Of a DNA stretch of 9,127 nt, positions 6,846 through 9,127 are shown piece by piece. Within the stretch, counting starts at the first letter, position 1; every line of letters starts with the position of its first letter. The stretch is taken from NCBI GenBank assembly GCA_023386765.1, contig JAEWJD010000390.1, positions 1-9,127 on the forward strand. The letters run 5' to 3'. This stretch comes from Pseudomonadota bacterium (GTDB lineage Bacteria > Pseudomonadota > Gammaproteobacteria > Burkholderiales > Burkholderiaceae_B). Both the position numbers and the translations under genes were made by a program. The notes under the pieces are model-generated. The model had not been told where the DNA came from. It searched no databases and saw nothing but the letters and a program-made list of their open reading frames with translations.

Positions 6846-6861
6846 GATGACGTCATCATGC
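6842..6861. promoter_or_regulatory. Perfect 20-bp palindrome over the transporter start codon
   Basis: Positions 6842-6861 form a perfect palindrome with half-site GCATGATGAC, centred on TGACGTCA. The transporter ATG (6845-6843) lies in the distal arm. As DNA it is a good operator for a symmetric dimeric repressor. As RNA it could fold into an 8-bp stem with an ACGT loop that sequesters the start codon. Its symmetry is even, unlike the T-N11-A box of LysR regulators, and it does not fit FNR or CRP sites, whose half-sites are spaced differently. Confidence 0.75.
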
Positions 6862-6928
6862 GACCTGGGGCATACCTTGAAAATGCGGAATACACTGACC
6901 CAGCCTTCGTATTTGACAGAGCCTGCGC

Positions 6929-7810
6929 ATGCACTTCGATCTGACCGACCTGAAGCTCTTCCTGCATATCTGCGAGCGGGGAAGCATTACGGCGGGCGCG
7001 GCCGCCAGCCACCTGGCGCTGCCCTCGGCCAGCGCCAGACTGCGCGGCATGGAAGCCTCGCTGGGCACGCCGCTCTTTAACCGCAAGCGACGCGGTGTCA
7101 CGCTCACGCCAGCCGGGCTGGCCCTGACCCACCATGCGCGACTGCTCCTGCAGCAGGTGGCGCATATGCAGGAAGACCTGGGTGACTATGCACTGGGCTT
7201 CAAGGGCCGCATCCGCCTGCTGTGCAACACCGCCGCAATTGCCGAGTTTCTGCCCGATCCGCTGGCGCTGTTCCTGAATGCCCATCCCAATGTAGACGTC
7301 GACATCCAGGAGCAATTGAGTCACCGGATCGTTCCCGCCTTGGCGCAAGGGGCGGCCGACGTCGGCATCGTCTCCGATGCCGTGGACCTCAGCGGCATGG
7401 ACGCCCTGCCCTTCCGGCCCGACAAGCTGGAGCTGATCGCGCCTGCCGGCCATGCGCTGACACAGCGCCCTTCGCTGCGGTTCGCCGAGACACTGGACTA
7501 CGACTACATCGCCCTGGAGGCCAGCAGCGCGCTGTCAGGCTACCTGGATGATCAGGCCGCGCGGGCCGGCCGGCAGATGCGCATCCGGGTGCGCATGCGC
7601 GCTTTTTCCGCCATTGCCCGCATGGTCGAGCACGGCCTGGGCATTGCGGTCATCCCGCAATCCAGCGCCCGCCGCCTGCGATTGGGGCCAGGCGTATGCC
7701 GCCTGCCGCTGAGCGACCCCTGGGCCGACCGGCGACTGATGCTGTGTGTGCGTGACCTGGCTGCCGCCCCCGGCTATGTGCAAGCCCTCGTACAGGCCCT
7801 GCGCGCCTAA
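6929..7810 (+). CDS. LysR-type transcriptional regulator, divergent from the TauE-family gene
   Basis: A full-length 293-residue LysR regulator. The N-terminal winged HTH (about 5-63) has the family pattern: 'LKLFLHICERGSITAGAAASHLALPSASARLRGMEASLGTPLFNR' as two pieces (9-28 and 29-52), then 'LTPAG' (59-63). A linker helix follows (about 65-90), then the ligand-binding domain from about 93 ('GRIRLLCN') with 'GAADVGIVSD' (141-150) and a C-terminal 'MVEHGLGIAVIPQSSARR'. It is a cytoplasmic one-component regulator, normally tetrameric. Its divergence from the transporter, with an 83-bp shared promoter region, makes that gene its most probable target, with a transported or related small molecule as coinducer (inference). 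ATG 6929 has only a weak upstream GAG (6919-6921). The TAA stop (7808-7810) overlaps the stop of the convergent DUF3820 gene. Confidence 0.93.
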   Translation: MHFDLTDLKLFLHICERGSITAGAAASHLALPSASARLRGMEASLGTPLFNRKRRGVTLTPAGLALTHHARLLLQQVAHMQEDLGDYALGFKGRIRLLCNTAAIAEFLPDPLALFLNAHPNVDVDIQEQLSHRIVPALAQGAADVGIVSDAVDLSGMDALPFRPDKLELIAPAGHALTQRPSLRFAETLDYDYIALEASSALSGYLDDQAARAGRQMRIRVRMRAFSAIARMVEHGLGIAVIPQSSARRLRLGPGVCRLPLSDPWADRRLMLCVRDLAAAPGYVQALVQALRA

Positions 7811-8040
7811 CCGGGTGGTATGCCACCGCCCCGCTGGCGCAGTGGCGCAAGCAGCTCGCGCAGGCCGTTGTGGTCCAGCTCGTGCATCAAGGCAAGCAAT
7901 CGCCCGATTTCCCCCTTCGGGAACCCGTTGCGCGCGAACCAGGTCAGGTAGTGCCCCGGCAGGTCGGCAATACGTCGGCCCTGGTACTTTCCAAAAGGCA
8001 TTTCGCGCTCGACCAACCGCATCAGAAGTTCAGGGTCCAC
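7807..8040 (-). CDS. DUF3820 family protein (putative quorum-sensing-regulated virulence factor family)
   Basis: A 77-residue cytoplasmic protein with the family core: MPFGKYQGR (14-22), DLPGHYLTWF (26-35), GFPKGEIGRLLALMHELDHNGL (39-60, described by its ends because of length) and a C-terminal 'LLAPL'. The family is small, widespread in proteobacteria and poorly characterised; a similar PFGKY-type module occurs at the ends of some exonucleases. The chosen start is GTG at 8040 because it gives the usual N-terminus MDPELLMRLVE; the in-frame ATG at 8022 would remove it. A G-rich stretch (complement of 8047-8050) could serve as ribosome-binding site. It follows the exported protein gene by 13 bp and is probably co-transcribed. 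Its TAG stop (complement of 7807-7809) overlaps the LysR TAA stop in the four bases CTAA. Confidence 0.85.
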   Translation of the reverse strand: MDPELLMRLVEREMPFGKYQGRRIADLPGHYLTWFARNGFPKGEIGRLLALMHELDHNGLRELLAPLRQRGGGIPPG

Positions 8041-8053
8041 AACCCGCCCCGCT

Positions 8054-8377
8054 TCATTGCGCCGTTTCGCGGCGCTGCTGCAGCGCGCTCAGGCAGGCCT
8101 GCACGCCAGCGGTGCGCTGCTGATTGGAGACCGCCGCGCGGTCGGACACCGCCCGACAACGCTGGTACTCGGCGATGCTCTCGGGGGTATCCCGCGGGGG
8201 CTGAGCCGCCGCGGGCACAGGCTCGGCCGTCATGCGCAGCGTCGACGGCGGCGACCAATGCGGCGAATGCGGGGGCTGTGCCCCGGGAAAATCGGCTTGC
8301 GCAGTGGTGGGCTGCGCCTGCGCGCCCGCCGCAAAACACAGGGCCGCCAGCAGCGCGGCACGGGAAATGAACGTCAT
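8054..8377 (-). CDS. Small exported hypothetical protein with a conserved-looking Cys pair
   Basis: A 107-residue protein that I do not recognise. It has a clear signal peptide (MTFISRAALLAALCFAAGAQA, cleavage likely after residue 21), so it is probably periplasmic. The mature part has a Pro/Ala/His-rich, probably disordered segment (23-65), then a helical C-terminal region (66-103) containing C74 and C95. These two Cys, 20 residues apart, could close a helical hairpin as a disulfide. Its length and layout are those of a small periplasmic protein, with no enzymatic motif. The frame stays open upstream to 8482, but the true start is ATG 8377. That ATG is preceded by AGGAGG four bases upstream and begins exactly at the signal peptide. 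It lies 13 bp upstream of the DUF3820 gene in the same direction. Confidence 0.8.
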   Translation of the reverse strand: MTFISRAALLAALCFAAGAQAQPTTAQADFPGAQPPHSPHWSPPSTLRMTAEPVPAAAQPPRDTPESIAEYQRCRAVSDRAAVSNQQRTAGVQACLSALQQRRETAQ

Positions 8378-8381
8378 GATG

Positions 8382-8387
8382 CCTCCT
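8382..8387 (-). promoter_or_regulatory. Shine-Dalgarno deciding the start of the exported protein gene
   Basis: AGGAGG on the minus strand (complement of CCTCCT) is a perfect ribosome-binding site four bases before ATG 8377. It is the strongest Shine-Dalgarno in the window and rules out the longer start at 8482. Confidence 0.85.
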
Positions 8388-8563
8388 GGCAGTTGGCGCC
8401 AGACCGTCCGGCGCGCAGGCTGCCCAAGCGCGTATGCTACTGCGGCCTGATCAATGGGAACCGGCGGCCCAGAAAACCTCACCTCATGTTACGTTTCCGA
8501 ATACGATCCGCCCCCCGTTCCCGCTAAGGTAGCGAAGCGTATTCCCTCATCTTCGGAGATCCC

Positions 8564-8980
8564 ATGTTCAAAGTCCTCGCCCCGCTCGCCATGACCGTAT
8601 TGCTGGGCGCGTGCTCGGCCCCCTCGAACACGGTGTCGGCTCCCCCGCCTGACATGCACACCTCCCGCAGCTCGGTCGACTGGGCCGGCAGCTATGCCGG
8701 CACCTTGCCTTGCGCAGACTGCCCCGGCATTCGCATCACACTGACGCTCAACAGCAATGAGACGTACGAGCAAAGCACGCTCTACGAAGACCGTCAGGCC
8801 AAACCGGAGGTCACGCGTGGCAATTTCCGCTGGCTGCCCGACAACGGCACCATCTTCCTCGAAGGCGAGGACACCCGTTGGCGCGTAGGCGAAAACCAGT
8901 TGATGATGCTCGATCAGGAAGGCCAGGTCATCACCGGCGCCCTGGCGGATTTCTACGTGCTCAAGCGCGTCGGCCCCTGA
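8564..8980 (+). CDS. NlpE-like outer-membrane lipoprotein (N-terminal domain only)
   Basis: A 138-residue lipoprotein. The signal peptide ends in the lipobox LGAC, so C17 would be lipidated; Ser at +2 favours outer-membrane sorting by Lol. A Ser/Pro-rich tether follows (18-38), then an NlpE N-terminal-type beta-barrel domain from about 40: 'WAGSYAGTLPCADCPGIRITLTL' has its key residues at W40, G42, Y44, G46, L48 and the CxxC pair C50/C53, followed by 'NETYEQSTLYED'. E. coli NlpE reports envelope and surface stress to Cpx and has been linked to copper. It is longer and has a second domain, absent here, so this is an N-domain-only relative and Cpx signalling should not be assumed. GGAG at 8555-8558 precedes ATG 8564 by five bases. 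It converges on the next gene, with 13 bp between stops. Confidence 0.87.
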   Translation: MFKVLAPLAMTVLLGACSAPSNTVSAPPPDMHTSRSSVDWAGSYAGTLPCADCPGIRITLTLNSNETYEQSTLYEDRQAKPEVTRGNFRWLPDNGTIFLEGEDTRWRVGENQLMMLDQEGQVITGALADFYVLKRVGP

Positions 8981-8993
8981 GCGGGCGCACGGC

Positions 8994-9127
8994 TCAGGCA
9001 GCCGCTTCGGGATGGCGCGCCAGCCAGGCTTTCAGCGCCTCCCGATACTCCCCCATGGCCTCGTCATACATATCGTAGACACAGGGGATGCAGCCGCTCT
9101 GGCAGCATTCGTTCGGGCCCGGCGCCT
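8994..9127 (-). CDS. Oxidoreductase-like domain protein, C-terminal fragment (5' end outside window)
   Basis: The minus strand from 9125 to the TGA complementary to 8994-8996 encodes 43 residues in a frame still open at the right edge. The motif NECCQSGCIPCVYDMYDEAM (5-24), with Cys at 7, 8, 12 and 15, is the hallmark of the short oxidoreductase-like domain (Pfam Oxidored-like), found in small bacterial proteins and at the N-terminus of some eukaryotic reductases. Its function is not established; the four clustered Cys suggest metal or redox chemistry. An amphipathic helix (YREALKAWLARHP) and a short Ala tail follow. Such bacterial proteins are usually only about 60-80 residues, so just the N-terminal portion is missing. 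Confidence 0.85.
   Translation of the reverse strand, partial: APGPNECCQSGCIPCVYDMYDEAMGEYREALKAWLARHPEAAA

Noticed and set aside
6877..6918. TTGAAA (6877-6882) and TTGACA (6913-6918) as -35 elements for the LysR gene
   Set aside because: The first has no -10 at 16-18 bp. The second is too close to the ATG at 6929 to drive this gene.
6654..7453. Long minus-strand open frame across the transporter 5' end and the LysR gene
   Set aside because: It is a shadow frame. Both overlapping genes have clear family motifs and the shadow translation has none.
8378..8482. N-terminal extension of the small exported protein from ATG 8482
   Set aside because: The perfect AGGAGG and the signal peptide both begin at ATG 8377. 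The extension would bury the signal sequence and has no recognisable features.
8978..8996. TGAGC/GCTCA stem containing both convergent stop codons as a terminator
   Set aside because: A five-base stem with no U-run. The symmetry comes largely from the two TGA stops themselves.
1..9127. Mobile elements, CRISPR array, toxin-antitoxin or defence cluster, tRNA or rRNA
   Set aside because: No transposase or integrase motifs, terminal repeats, regularly spaced repeats or RNA-gene sequences were seen, and gene content looks like core chromosome.

Overview
The window is GC-rich chromosomal DNA, with codon use that avoids TTA, CTA and TCA. It appears to come from a betaproteobacterium, most likely Burkholderiales and perhaps the Bordetella/Achromobacter group (Alcaligenaceae). 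That placement rests on protein character only: a ClpB, an FNR-type regulator with the Cx2Cx5C cluster signature, two LysR regulators, a DUF3820 protein and an oxidoreductase-like-domain protein. There is no rRNA, tRNA, integrase, IS element or CRISPR array. Gene density is high and intergenic gaps are short, so this reads as ordinary core chromosome and not a genomic island.

Layout: (1) 2-541 (+), the 3' part of a LysR-type regulator whose DNA-binding half lies outside the window, converging on clpB across a bidirectional terminator at 602-629. (2) 647-3250 (-), the complete ClpB disaggregase, with a heat-shock (sigma-32)-like promoter in the 310-bp gap at 3251-3560. (3) 3561-4289 (+), an FNR-family oxygen sensor/regulator, followed after 8 bp by a secreted alpha/beta hydrolase (4298-5410, +), probably on the same transcript. 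(4) 5420-6004 (-), a Nudix hydrolase of ADP-ribose pyrophosphatase type, and upstream of it 6081-6845 (-), a TauE/SafE-family membrane transporter. (5) 6929-7810 (+), a LysR regulator divergent from the transporter, the classic regulator/target arrangement. A perfect 20-bp palindrome covers the transporter's start codon. (6) 8054-8377 and 7807-8040 (-), a probable two-gene unit of a small exported Cys-pair protein and a DUF3820 protein whose stop codon interlocks with that of the LysR gene. (7) 8564-8980 (+), a short NlpE-like lipoprotein, converging on the 3' end of an oxidoreductase-like-domain gene (8994-9127, -) that runs off the right edge.

The genes form independent small units: protein quality control (clpB), oxygen-responsive transcription (fnr), nucleotide housekeeping (Nudix), an anion exporter with its regulator, and envelope lipoprotein/exported proteins. 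I found no convincing new multi-gene system. The more interesting signals are regulatory: the palindrome over the transporter start codon, a 10-bp direct repeat with 20-bp period between clpB and fnr, a strong hairpin upstream of fnr, and a substitution in the FNR dimer helix at the position aligned to E. coli Asp154.
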